Source of the DNA: Tetranychus cinnabarinus
Lineage: Eukaryota > Arthropoda > Arachnida > Trombidiformes > Tetranychidae
NCBI GenBank assembly: GCA_022266195.1
Contig: WHVY01000001.1
Span: forward strand, 14,322,001-14,386,000
DNA: 64,000 nt
Reading direction: 5' to 3'
The position numbers and the translations under genes were made by a program. Below the pieces are notes generated by a model, which did not search any database, was not told where the DNA came from, and saw nothing but the letters and a program-made list of their open reading frames with translations. Below, piece by piece: positions 13,236-24,571 of this stretch (positions are counted from its first letter, which is position 1; each line of letters opens with the position of its first letter).

Positions 13236-13605
13236 TTTACACTGGTTATATCGCAAAATATCTCTTTATCGTGAACTTCAAGTATACAAAAATGTAGAAA
13301 TACATGTATGTATACATGTATGTATAAGTAATTAAAGCCAGAAGCATCAGTCGCTTAAAAATCAAAAATTAGGTCTTGATGTGGATTAAATCCTGATGTC
13401 TTACAGCTTTAGGAACTACCTTAGGCCAGGTTCATGCTGATGCTGATTTTATACAGATCATCGTTCAATATTTAAATTAGTGAAAGGACAAGGAGATGTT
13501 GAAGAGTAAACATAGGAAGAAACACTTGAATATGAAGTTGAACACAGAATGGATTCAGTTATTTCAAAACGTCAAAGTTTGAGGCTAATTTGCTTAATTA
13601 CGAAA

Positions 13606-13611
13606 TTTATT
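13606..13611 (-). terminator. Poly(A) signal AATAAA of the NAA40 gene
   Basis: TTTATT on the plus strand is AATAAA for the minus-strand NAA40 gene, about 130 bases past its stop. The two convergent genes end about 540 bp apart. Confidence 0.5.
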
Positions 13612-13740
13612 TAAAAAACTTAAGAGTATGTTTCGTCTCCACTATTACAATTGCTATTTGGCTGATGGATTGTCTCTGTTTGAATGATGCTATGAGAAGT
13701 ACAAAGGTTTTTGTATCAAATGATGGATAAACATTCCGTG

Positions 13741-14379
13741 TTAAGATGGTAATATCTTTTTACTTAAAATTTCATAACAGGTGTTCTCTCCACATTTAGA
13801 TGGTGATCGACGGTCAATCATGAATTCACGATTATTACGATAAAAATTCATTGCTTGACGATTGTGTTTTAGACAAGTTAACATCAATTTAGGGAACTCA
13901 AATTTTATACAGAACGCCGATAAAACATCCATTAACCAAGCACCCAATCCTTTACGCTGATAGTCCGCCTCAATTTGAAGTTCATAGCAATAGATAACAC
14001 CTCGAGCACCGTCTTCATCATAATCGAAACGAAAATGAGTAAATCCAACTGGTTTGTTGCTCTCTGAATTGATAGCAATGAGGATCATAGCTTTTGCATG
14101 TTTTAATTCTTTCTCTTTTTGGCTCTTGTTCCAACCCCAGGCACATGTTTTATAAAAATTTTCCATATTTGTTTGAATTAGATTAATCATCCATTCGAAA
14201 TATTCTTTGTCTATTTCAGTTGAACGATATAACTTTAAGGAATAGCCACTTAAACGAGTACATAATTGTTGGTCAATTAAGTTGAGATGATCACTTGTCT
14301 CATAAGCCTTCTGAATACGGTTTGAATAAACCTTTTTGAGAGCATCACCGCGACTTATTTTACTTTTATTAGGTGGCAT
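13741..14379 (-). CDS. Naa40: N-alpha-acetyltransferase 40 (NatD), histone H4/H2A N-terminal acetylase
   Basis: NatD transfers acetyl from acetyl-CoA to the N-terminal serine of histones H4 and H2A. The gene is a single exon of 212 residues (human 237). A GNAT fold is visible: NMENFYKTCAWGWN (71-84) matches the NatD-specific 'NMQTMYE..EWGW' block, VGFTHFRFDYDEDG corresponds to the substrate-side strands, YCYELQI follows, and QRKGLG (141-146) is the acetyl-CoA pyrophosphate-binding motif. LTCLKHNRQAMNFYR and the closing CYEILSKK also fit the family. The human C-terminal His/Cys-rich tail is absent. The gene is divergent from Mo25 with only about 300 bp between start codons. Confidence 0.92.
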   Translation of the reverse strand: MPPNKSKISRGDALKKVYSNRIQKAYETSDHLNLIDQQLCTRLSGYSLKLYRSTEIDKEYFEWMINLIQTNMENFYKTCAWGWNKSQKEKELKHAKAMILIAINSESNKPVGFTHFRFDYDEDGARGVIYCYELQIEADYQRKGLGAWLMDVLSAFCIKFEFPKLMLTCLKHNRQAMNFYRNNREFMIDRRSPSKCGENTCYEILSKKILPS

Positions 14380-14680
14380 GGCACAAATTAGAAAATTAGG
14401 AATACAATTCTGTTCATAGAAAAATAAGTAAATTCAGATTAATCATAAATAACAAATAATTTTCAATTTTCAGTCACACACATGTAATTTCAATTTTTCA
14501 AATTTTGCACCAATTCTTAAACCTCTCGATTGCACCGCCATCTATTTTATTTTAAGTGTTTTTTGTGTATTCATTTTTTTCAGGGCAACAAAATCGTTTT
14601 GAGTTAGGTTTTGTTTATTTTGTCATGTTTTGATTACCTAATTTTTTTTCTGTTTTAATTAATACTGCAAAGTTTCTGAA
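14380..14680. promoter_or_regulatory. Probable bidirectional promoter of NAA40 and Mo25
   Basis: Two start codons face away from each other across 301 bp, so promoters and both 5' UTRs must lie here unless upstream exons exist. The Mo25-proximal part (from about 14492) contains a pyrimidine tract ending TTTTTTTCAG and is the block copied upstream of eIF2B-delta. Promoter function is inferred from arrangement only. Confidence 0.5.
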
Positions 14681-14895
14681 ATGCCTTTATTTGGAAAAAG
14701 CCACAAGAACCCATTTGAGCTGATCAAATCAGTTCAAGAAGCCCTGATTGCTGTCGAGAAAGGAGATAAAAAAGCTGAAAAGGCAACAGAGGATCTGAGT
14801 AAAAATTTGGTTTCGATAAAAAATCTCCTTTACGGAAGCGGTGATAATGAGCCTCAAATAGATATAGCTGTTGCTCAATTGGCCCAAGAATTATA
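14492..14895 (+). repeat. Mo25 leader and 5' coding segment (presumed source of the 11.7 kb copy)
   Basis: This is the partner of 11697-12055. It is judged the source because the coding part matches the conserved Mo25 family N-terminus and is intact here, while the other copy has lost the Mo25 start codon and is joined to an unrelated gene. Confidence 0.8.
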
Positions 14896-16150
14896 CAACT
14901 CTAATCTTTTGTTAATGTTGATCAATAATCTATCACGGATTGAGTTTGAAGCTAAGAAAGATGTTGCCCAAATATTCAATAATATTCTACGACGTCAAAT
15001 AGGTAAGTTGAATTAATTAAACAACTCGGTTTGCCGGTTTCCTTCCTTTCTTTTGTATCCTTTTTATATCATCTTTAGGAGTTACTGTTTGAATTGAACG
15101 TTGACTTCAATTCAAAGAGTAAGAGGGAAAGAAGCTTTATTTGATTGTAAAAATTGATTCCACCTTGAGTATCTTTAAACATAATTAAGTGTCAAGGCTA
15201 AGATGTTATTGTAAGTTAGTAGATAGAGGCTTTAGTTGATCATTTAATTAAAGAAGAATTTAATATGTGATAGAGAAAAAGAAAGAGCGAAAGAATAATA
15301 CACTTGATGTCAATAATGTTTGTTGTTTTTATCTGAAAATTTTTGTTCATCTTATATTGATCTCATTTTTCTTATCCATACAGGAACAAGATGTCCAACT
15401 GTGGAATATATCTGTACCAAACCAGAAATTCTTTATACTTTAATGAAAGGATATGAAAAACACGATATTGCTCTGAACAGTGGATCAATGTTACGTGAAT
15501 GTGCTCGATACGAAGCATTGGCCAAGATTATGCTTTATTCACCAGATTTTTATAATTTCTTCTTGTATGTTGAAGTCTCCACTTTTGATATTGCCTCTGA
15601 TGCCTTCTCCACATTCAAAGAGTTATTGACTCGGCATAAAATACTTTCATCCGAATTTCTCGAAGCCAATTATGACAATTTCTTCAGTGAATATCAAAAT
15701 TTATTAAACTCTGGAAATTATGTTACCAAGCGTCAATCGTTAAAGCTTTTAGGTGAACTTTTGTTGGATCGTCACAACTTTACTGTAATGACAAAATATA
15801 TAAGCAACCAGGATAACCTCAAGTTAATGATGACATTGTTGAAAGATCGATCAAGGAATATACAATTCGAAGCTTTTCACGTTTTTAAAGTATTTGTCGC
15901 TAATCCTAATAAACCAAAGCCTATTCTAGATATCCTTCTACGTAACAAGGAGAAGCTTGTCGACTTTCTCACAAAATTTCAAACGGATAGAGCTGATGAT
16001 GAGCAGTTCAATGATGAGAAAGCATATTTGATTAAACAGATTAGAGAGTTAAAACCATCCGAAGATACAAGAGCTTCATCGTCAAATCAACTGTCATCGC
16101 AACAATCATCAAGTTCATCATCTTCACATCATCAACATCCATCAGCATAA
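14681..16150 (+). CDS. Mo25: Mo25 / CAB39 scaffold protein
   Basis: Mo25 is an armadillo-like helical scaffold that, with STRAD, activates LKB1 and other STE20-type kinases. Exons are 14681-15002 and 15384-16150, joined in frame across a 381 bp intron, giving 362 residues (human CAB39 is 341). It starts MPLFGKSHKNPFELIKSVQE like the family. Very highly conserved blocks follow: AVAQLAQELYNS, KKDVAQIFNNILRRQIGTR, STFDIASDAFSTFKELLTRH, NYVTKRQSLKLLGELLLDRH and RSRNIQFEAFHVFKVFVANP. The C-terminus ends in a Ser/Gln/His low-complexity tail of about 25 residues that is not part of the fold. The small open frame at 16199-16414 lies in the probable 3' UTR. Confidence 0.97.
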
Positions 16151-17481
16151 CGAACAAGTTAAATTTAAAGTGATGTAAGATATCAAAAAGAAAGTCTATT
16201 GGAGAGCATATTGAAAATTCAATGGAAAAATATCAAGAATCTGTCATCACCATCAAGAACAAGTGAAATCGATTGTGTCTATAAAACAATTAATATATCA
16301 TGTGAGCCGTTCATACAAAACATAAAAAAATCAGAAAGAGATGAAGAAGAACAAGATGGAAGCAAGGAGGATAGAGATAAACAGATTGGGCCAATCAAGT
16401 TGAAGCTCGCTTGAGCGACAGCATTTTAAAATTGTGATCAAATTGAAACTGTAAAGTTTGAAAAATGTAATTCATATTCAATGTTTCTAATTGAATTATC
16501 ATGCACATCACTAAAAGTAGTTGATTTTTTTTCATGATCTAAATGTAACTTGGAAATTTTCACCAAATGGAAAACATCATCGAAACTTTCAAGGTGATAA
16601 ACAATATTATTCACTATGAAATCCCAACTTTACTCTTTCTCTCTCTGTCTACTTTTCACCAGATACTTTGTTCTTCACTGCAAATACAATTTGTGGTTGA
16701 AACCTAACTTCTCAGTTTACACTTTTCTTAAAAATACTCCGTTGTTTGTTTTGTCTAATTTTTTAGTCAAGAAAATCAAATTGCTAGAAACTTTTGAAAA
16801 ATGGGAAATTTTTTAGTAACGTAATTATCTTGATTAAAATATTCTATCGAAAAGATTACCTTAATTCTGATGCACCATCCTTTCAACCTAACTGTAACAT
16901 TAACACAAGATGCCCAAAAAAAGGTTATGTCGTGAATTAACCAACACTACTATTTGATGATCAACTTGCTTACATTTTAAGTCTTTTATTTCCCTTACAA
17001 GATGACAAATTCCTGTCATTTGCTTTCCTCTATATTACCCTGAAGCTATTGAAATAATTTACACTCATCACTGAAAACAATTGATTCAGTGATTTACTAT
17101 TCCAAGGTTTGATATTTACGTTGTGAATGAAATGTCCTTTTTTTCCCCGATTAGCATTACAATGATTATTTTTTATACTCTCACATTTCTCAACAACTAA
17201 TCGAGTCAATTTTAATTTATATTGTTTTTATTCAATTTTGTACATTTATTTACACTTAACGTATCAAGATCATCACAATTTAAGGTTTCCAATTTTAAAG
17301 TAACTCTAGTATCGCAGATACAACAGTAAATACTTATAAAATACATAAGAAAATGCATCATTCAAAATATTACAATAATTTTAGGAAAAAATGCCCATAA
17401 GATTAAGATCATAAGATTAGTCGATTGGCTTGGAAATAATGTCGATTTTGATTTTGGAAAATGATATTTGCTGAATGAAGC
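16151..17481. other. Intergenic: Mo25 3' UTR and Kir-A downstream region
   Basis: The genes on both sides point into this 1.3 kb (Mo25 plus, Kir-A minus). Two short open frames (16199-16414, 16616-16816) have no domain signal. Nothing else supported. Confidence 0.5.
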
Positions 17482-18942
17482 TTATTCGGATCTTGTTGGG
17501 AATGGATATGCAAGTAAATCATAACTGTTATTAGAAAGCCCAGAATCAGGTGAATACGTATTAACATCTTCATCTTTAGTCTTTGTATCGGTTAACATTT
17601 CAACCGGCAATAAGCCTCGACTATAAGTTGAGTTGACAAACTTTTGATATTCATAATAATCTTTAGCTGATGATGTTGGCGTATCAATTTCATAAGTATT
17701 GTTAAACTTGGAATAATCAACTCTGTACTGTCCAGTGTCTTTGCGATAGCCAATCATTTGTTCAAAGCGATGACCCCACAAGATTTCACAAGGTAAGTAA
17801 GAAGTTCGAGCTTGAATTGACTGTCCAGTCGATTCAATTGTCCCTTCAAGAATAACAACAATCTCAAATCTTTCCCTTATCATAGCATCAGCTGACATTG
17901 AATAAAATGGCGAGGAACTGTCAACTTCATGGACAATTGTTGCTGGCCAAACAAGGAATACATTTGAATCTGAATTGTCAAATTTAACATCGACTCTGTT
18001 ATGATAATAAGGAATGACTTCGCCTTCTGAAGTGATCTTTCTATCAATGACCAAAGCACTAATGGAGGCACCAATGATGTGAGATCGATTCCTGACATCG
18101 CCAACTCTAAACATGAGACACAATTTACCATCTCGAAGGCATATACAAGCATTTCGACTAAACATTAAAGTCTGTGATCGTTTCTTTGGACGAGATAATT
18201 TGGCAAACACAAAGCCAACCACAAAACATTGAATCATGACTCCGGTTATTGATTGAACACACATAACAAAGATGGCTTCTGGACACTCTTCATTGGTATA
18301 ACGACTTCCATATCCAATTGTGTGTTGAGTTTCAATTGAAAATAAAAATGCAGTGGAAAATGAATCAACACCATTTACACATTTAGGTTTATCTGTTGAA
18401 GAAGGAGACGAACTGGAGCCAGAAGGTGAACCAGAAGATGAACCATCAATATCACCATGAGCATAAGCAATTAAATACCAAACTACAGCGAAACCCAACC
18501 AACTCAACAAGAAGCCCATACTAAAGACCAGAAGATTCCACCTCCATTGGATATCAACCATAGTTGTGAATGTATCTTGTAAATAGCGTTGAGACCTTTT
18601 CTCGACTCTTTCTTTGGACAAATTGACACTTCCATTTTTAAGGACAACGCGCTTTCTTATTCGACCTGGAAATATCTTGGATTTACCTTTTGATGAAACA
18701 TGATTGTTATTGTTGTTAATGGTCGATGAATTTGTAAATGTATTTGTATACTCGCCATTGCCAAATGCATTTGTAGATTTAAAACGATAAGTCAATTGTT
18801 TACCATATTCAGTAGTCACTGTTGATTGTGGAGTAGCAGTTAAATCACAATCGGTGGCATTTTTTATGTCAATTATAGTTGATGATAATAAACGATTTTC
18901 AGCATTGTTATTATCTTTCCAATCTTTGTCTGTCTCCATCAT
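17482..18942 (-). CDS. Inward-rectifier potassium channel Kir, copy A
   Basis: Kir channels are tetrameric plasma-membrane K+ channels gated by PIP2. This is one open frame of 486 residues with no intron. Order: a variable cytosolic N-terminus with N/S-rich low complexity (1-105); TM1 near 136-160; an extracellular turret with a Ser/Pro/Gly-rich insert (168-185); pore helix and selectivity filter TIGYG (208-212); TM2 near 223-245; PKKR, the PIP2-binding basic cluster; then the cytosolic immunoglobulin-like domain with FEIVVILEGTIESTG and EILWGHRFE. Turret cysteines (C188, C220) that form the family's disulfide are present. The TM2 rectification site (Asp172 in Kir2.1) is Gln238. The core is about 98% identical in DNA to copy B at 29889, while N- and C-termini differ. 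Confidence 0.93.
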   Translation of the reverse strand: MMETDKDWKDNNNAENRLLSSTIIDIKNATDCDLTATPQSTVTTEYGKQLTYRFKSTNAFGNGEYTNTFTNSSTINNNNNHVSSKGKSKIFPGRIRKRVVLKNGSVNLSKERVEKRSQRYLQDTFTTMVDIQWRWNLLVFSMGFLLSWLGFAVVWYLIAYAHGDIDGSSSGSPSGSSSSPSSTDKPKCVNGVDSFSTAFLFSIETQHTIGYGSRYTNEECPEAIFVMCVQSITGVMIQCFVVGFVFAKLSRPKKRSQTLMFSRNACICLRDGKLCLMFRVGDVRNRSHIIGASISALVIDRKITSEGEVIPYYHNRVDVKFDNSDSNVFLVWPATIVHEVDSSSPFYSMSADAMIRERFEIVVILEGTIESTGQSIQARTSYLPCEILWGHRFEQMIGYRKDTGQYRVDYSKFNNTYEIDTPTSSAKDYYEYQKFVNSTYSRGLLPVEMLTDTKTKDEDVNTYSPDSGLSNNSYDLLAYPFPTRSE

Positions 18943-21900
18943 GCTAGGGCAACAATTAATACTTGTTATTATCCTCTAATTTGCTTTTATCTAGATTATA
19001 GCTGATGATGAAGAAGACGATGACGACGATGATGATCACGAAGTTAAATGTTGGCAATAGTAAAAGGAACTGTTAAGACTGGCACCAATGAAACAATATC
19101 AAGTACTGTGTAACGTCCTCGACAAGGTTCACTGTGAATTACACAAACCAAGTAATCAAGTTTAGTTTACCAGTTTTGTATTACCTCTTAAGATCAGATT
19201 AATATGAGATTCTTTGCTGGTAAACTTGAGTTCTTGGAGATATCAAGATACCATGTATATAAAGCAATTAGAGAGGGTGAGAAAGGCCCTCTTTAACAAC
19301 TAATTAAAGCGTTTAAAATTCGCACTGAAATCATTTAAGGTAAATAGAGTTATCTGTTGTTTTTAAATTGTGTTGCTTCAAAATCACTTTGTTTACTTGA
19401 CCAGCTAATTGAAACTACTCTCAGCTTTAGTGATTAATGTTCACAAGTAAAACTGCGATTTGATGGAAACGCTTTTCCTATCATCACTCAATTCCTCCCA
19501 CCCTGTTTCTCATCATCATCATTTGCTTTCTTCTTCATCTTCTTCTTTTACCTGCAATTTTTACCATTTTGTAATTGAGAAGTGAAAAGCATTTCAACAT
19601 TTACTGTTGATTGCTGATGAAAATTTCCACTTTCACTGATTTTACTATGCAATTTTATGGAATTTTCATTTTTCTCTGATTTTTTTGCTTCTTCTTTTAG
19701 TCTCTAGTTTATCTGGTTTTTTCTTTCTTTGAGCAAATTTCATTTCTCATTTAGATTATTAAAGTTATGATCGTTTTACTTGTGCTTCAGTCACTCAAAA
19801 ACGCTGATTCACAGGATTCATGGACATTTATTTGATTTGCTGGTTGTAAAGAAGGTAAATCGTTAAACTTATTACTGTTAATTGATTGCTGATAGCTATC
19901 GAGGGCGATGAAAATAGCAATAGAAATAATGATTATCATCAAGTTTCTACTAATTCTTTTGTTTTTTTTCTTCTTCTTCTTCATTCTGAAGTTCATGGGA
20001 AAAATATTTAATTGTCTGCAAATGAAAGGAAACAACAAATCATCTGATGAATCGAGTAAAATCAATGTTCAATCTTTTCAATGAAATGTTTAGTCAATCA
20101 AAACACAAATAAATTATGGTTGCTAGTATAACAACGCTCATAGACGCCAAGCAGAACTGCTAAATATGGTCAAACACACGAGAAACAAAAGCTATGCAAC
20201 CAATAAGACGTCAAGATTTTATTATATTGACATTTCCCAGGTTCATTAACAAACACTGCTTTTTGCGTCGTTAAGCGCTTTATTTTATCGAGTCAAACCG
20301 AGTGCCCCAGAGTATGCAGTAACCAGATTTACTTTAAAGCGATTAGTGGCTAAAAATAACTTGCCCTTATGGCCGATAATACGATACGATAATGCAAGAT
20401 TACATAAAGTCCTTTTTGCCAAGTAAAAAGATTTCACTTGCAAAGCATGATTTTGTAAGGTTCTCTGACCATTACTGATTAGTTCAAAGGAATTCTCAGA
20501 AGCATTGAACACACTTATTGAGTGATCTGATCTAAGGTGTTAACAGATCTAAACTGAGGTGGAAAATGAATATGCACTGAAGATGTTCATCAGAGAAGAA
20601 GCAAAATCAATTGTATTGTTCATCATGGAATGGTTTAGATGTTAATCAGAATGCTAAAAACTCAAAAAACAAAACAATTCTTACAAAGCAATATTGTTAA
20701 CTCAATCAGTTATCTCAACCATTTAATCTTGCGAATTGACGAAAAGAATTGGATTAAACACTCGACATTATTTGCTTATTCCTCATCAAAATAACGTTGA
20801 GGCAAACAAACTGAAAACCTTATCTTCAATCAAAGACTATCAAAGGTAATCGGCAAAGATTTAACCTAAGGTATCTTAAAATGCCAATATGATGATTGGA
20901 CAAGGATAACGGTTAAGTTGTATATTTGTTTGTCCCAACTCTTTGTTTGCATTTACTCAAAATCCTACTCTATTGACTCTTGACATGCAATGAAATGAGG
21001 TTTGAAATTCAGGAAAACATTCAATTAGCTAAGAGTTGATAGAGCTAATTATTTGGCCAGACTTGTCAATGTGCTATCAAATGTTTCATTTAACTCGTTC
21101 ATTTTAATATCTCATCATTTGATATTTCAATAAAGTAATTCAGACTCTTTATTGCATTAACAGTTATTACAAGCATTCAATTATCACATTGTTATAATAA
21201 CGGTTGTTAACAAGAGCTTCTTTTAAACATTTCATTCCAAACCCTTTCAGATAATTCATTTGATTTCTATAAGCTGTAAATCTAATTAAACGATAAACTA
21301 TTTACTCGTCAATTTAATTAGCAACAGCGGATAATTTCAAATGCAAGATTGTCTTTTACCTTTTCAATCAAACATTATTTCTCAATGATTTAACAATAAA
21401 TATCAGTTTCAACAATTAGATTTACAAGTTCAATTGATATTTTCTAGAAACAATTAAGGTTAATCAGGTTTCCATTCATTTTCAGGGTCTGTAATGCATC
21501 ATGTTAAATAGGAGTTAAAACTGACGGATTCATTCATTAAGCTCAAACCAAATCACCATCACAATTTTTGAGCGTTGAGATCAATCCTTTTCACTTCGAA
21601 AGCAAAAGCTTTTCATGGAAACAATCGTTCGCCATTCATTCCCTTTTATTGCCCGAGAAATTCCCAGATAATCAATTAATAAGTCGTCCTTCGGTCTAAT
21701 GATTAGCTAGTTATTAAACTTTAATCAAACATTTTGAAAAGTCGTTAAAAAGGAAAAAAATTGTAGACAAAAGGATATAAGAAATGGAATGATTTTAGAC
21801 AATTGATCTGAGTTTGGTGTTCATTGAGTTGGACTAGCAAAGGATAACAATTTTATCTGAACCAGATGACAGTCTCTAAATGAATCTCAGAAGGAAATGA

Positions 21901-23295
21901 ATATTGTACCAGAACGAATAGACACATTTAAGGCAATGCCAATCCAAACATCAATCGCTTGCAAACAATGAAAAACAATAAAAAACCAGAAAATATTGAG
22001 AACCCAAAAATGGTAGAAAAGAGTCAAAATTGCAATCAGAAATCAAATGTTGAATTAAAATTGCGGTTTAACTTCACGGAAGTGAAAAAGGATTAAGATA
22101 TGGAATCGGATAAATCACTCAAATGATCAAATTCATTGATGATAATCAAGCTTAAACAGGTTATCTTATCAAATGATTTAAAGAGTCTTTTCATCATCTT
22201 CACTTGATTTAACCTGGAATATCAATTTTTGATTACAAGAATTTGTTTTCGAGAATTTAAAATAAGCAAAAAAAAAGGTTAATTTGGTTGATCAAATGAT
22301 TTGAATGACATTGACCCAGAAACTAATAATAAATGGTAAAGATTAAAGGGTTAAGAAGAAATGAATAAAGTAATGAAGGTAATTGTGTTCAATGAAAATC
22401 GTTAAATGAATGCTTTTCAAATGGATAATCTTGATTGTTGTTTGACAAATGAATTTACATTTCGTATGATTACATGTTTCACTTTGTATACATCATTAGA
22501 TCATTTTGATGATCAGTTTAATTGCCTTGAAGAAAGTTGCCCTTCTCACAATTAATTCATTTGGAAATGTCAATTGAATGGTCAAAATCAACTTTCAATG
22601 AACAAAATGTTTAGTTTTCCATTTTTGTAGATAACTCGGAATATTCTTGAACTTTTTTTCCCTTTTCCCTTTTCAAGATTATTTTTATTTCTGCAAGTTT
22701 TCAATAATCAATTTGATTACATTTCAATTGGTTGATTGGGTTTGAAGGTTTGATTGAAAACATCGGTAAAGCATGAATTCAATGAAAACCACGATTAATT
22801 GTGTTTCCGTTCATTTCATTTCATCACACTTTAATTGCTGTTTACAAGTTTTGTTTTGATTGAATTAACAATGAAAACATTTGTTTCGATTGTTGCTTTA
22901 ATCAAGTTAAATCAACCTTTCATCAAGTCACATCAAGTTTTGATTATTTCCCGCTAATTATTTTAATATCTTTCGCTTGCATCAAACTTGATTTAGCTTT
23001 CAGATTAAATTGAAGACAAATCCTTAAACAAGATTAATTGAGAAATGATGATTACCCTTTGAAATATTTAAAAATGTAAGTTTGGATTAATCTCAATTAC
23101 CATGAAATTCAGGTTCAAATTCAATTTATGAGACTGTTTACATTGAAATCAGCTTGAATTGGAGCAAATTTTAAAATTAATTGAAATTTTTCTGTTTTTT
23201 TTGGTCAACTTTACGAGTCAAAGGTTAACCTGGCTAACATTGAAAATGGATAACCATTTTTTTGCCTTGATTTGTTTTGAGCTGTGAGTTATTTA
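18943..23295. other. Intergenic, Kir-A upstream region
   Basis: About 4.3 kb upstream of the minus-strand Kir-A. An open frame at 19787-20065 (minus) encodes a lysine-rich stretch then a hydrophobic segment, but has no family match or splice context. Positions 20090-20520 are somewhat less AT-rich than their surroundings, with no recognised content. No promoter element is called. Confidence 0.4.
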
Positions 23296-23445
23296 AAGGG
23301 TGTTCAATGACATCGCAATAACAAAGGTAAAAGATGAAAGGTAAAATGTGATTTTACTCTGGTTATCTTGTCTTATCATGTTTTTGATTGTGATTATCAA
23401 AATTTAAGCTCCGCCAGTTTGGAAGTAATTACATTGAACACCCTT
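23296..23445. mobile_element. TA-flanked MITE, internally deleted copy (150 bp)
   Basis: It begins AAGGGTGTTCAATG and ends in the complement CATTGAACACCCTT, with TA on both sides. It matches the 27698-27913 element except that 66 bp of the left arm is missing. The break falls between GTTCAATG and ACATCGCAATAAC, leaving one good arm. Confidence 0.85.
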
Positions 23446-24571
23446 TAGGTTCCAACATTCATCATTTAATACCTGATGAACAATACAGATTGACAAATGA
23501 AGGCTAATTGATCAATTTATTTGTCTGCATAATCAATAAATCAATTATAAATGAAAGGTAAATTTTCAAATTGACGTCAATATTGTCGATAGCATTTTGG
23601 GTTTCTCATTTATAATCAGCTGAAATTTTTGTCTCAATCTATACAATACATAAAGCAAAAGCAACCAATTTTGCATCAAAACTGGTTGATTGGAAAGGGT
23701 TTTAAGACTAATTTTATGACCAAATGATGAGAATGATTTGACTACAGGGACACAAAATAGCTGAGGTTTCTATGAACTTTTCTGATCGATGGTTTCGGGT
23801 AAAATCTTTTCAAATTTCAAGCTTCGGTTGCATTTTGTGTAGAACCAGATTTTATTTTTTCTCATTTTGACGATGTTCGTAAATATTATAAGTGTTTTGA
23901 ATGTGAATTGAATGTATTTCAGATCAGTCATGATCGGGAGTCCGCGAGTTTCTAATTAATTTCTTTCCTCTAATTAATTACCATCAATGTTGCCATAATG
24001 AGACAATGCAGCTATTAACTACAACTTGAGAGTAAATTAATTGCTTCATTAATTATTTTACTTTTCATCCATTCAAATTGATTGCATTTGTGACAATAAA
24101 TGTGCTTTACCTGTCAAATCCTATTAAGGTTAAATTAAGGCCATTTTTCACCTAATAAAGTTGATCTTGAACTTGAATTTTACCTTTATTGTTGATTCAA
24201 AATTAACTCTAATAGGTTTGATAATTTGTGTTAATAGATGAGGAAAAAATGGTTCACTCATTTGGTTCATATTTAGATTTTTTGATGGTTTTTATCTTTC
24301 TTTTATAATCAAATTTTTTGCAATCAAATTATATTAGTTGCATATCAATTGCAATGTGTTTTATTTAAATAATTGAACCATAATTGGTTCTTGGGTCAAC
24401 AAAATTAACAATAAATCAACAATCGATATAGTCTTTAGTTTGTTTAAAACTGTTTCATTAGGAAAATTATAGTTAATGGATGAGATCAAATTGAAGTTTC
24501 TTCTGATTCGTTTTCCATTGGGTTCATGATATTTCCGTTTTGTTTTCCTTCCGAATGAGCTAATTATCACA
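23446..24571. other. Intergenic, GMC oxidoreductase downstream region
   Basis: AT-rich, with the probable 3' UTR of the minus-strand GMC gene at the right end. The open frame at 24361-24570 (minus) directly follows the GMC stop and shows no domain. Confidence 0.5.

Noticed and set aside
13304..13326. ATGTATGTATACATGTATGT palindromic run, a possible hairpin RNA
   Set aside because: Simple TATG/CATA repeats readily form short palindromes; nothing else supports an RNA gene.
16199..16414. Open frame just after Mo25
   Set aside because: It lies in the probable 3' UTR and shows no domain; its charged content reflects A-rich sequence.
19787..20065. Minus-strand open frame with Lys run and a hydrophobic segment, like a type II membrane anchor
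   Set aside because: No donor or acceptor context, no family similarity, and the Lys run comes from simple AAG/AAA repeats. Chance is likely.
20285..20512. Open frame in a less AT-rich patch
   Set aside because: No recognisable domain, no splice sites and no repeat partner in the window.
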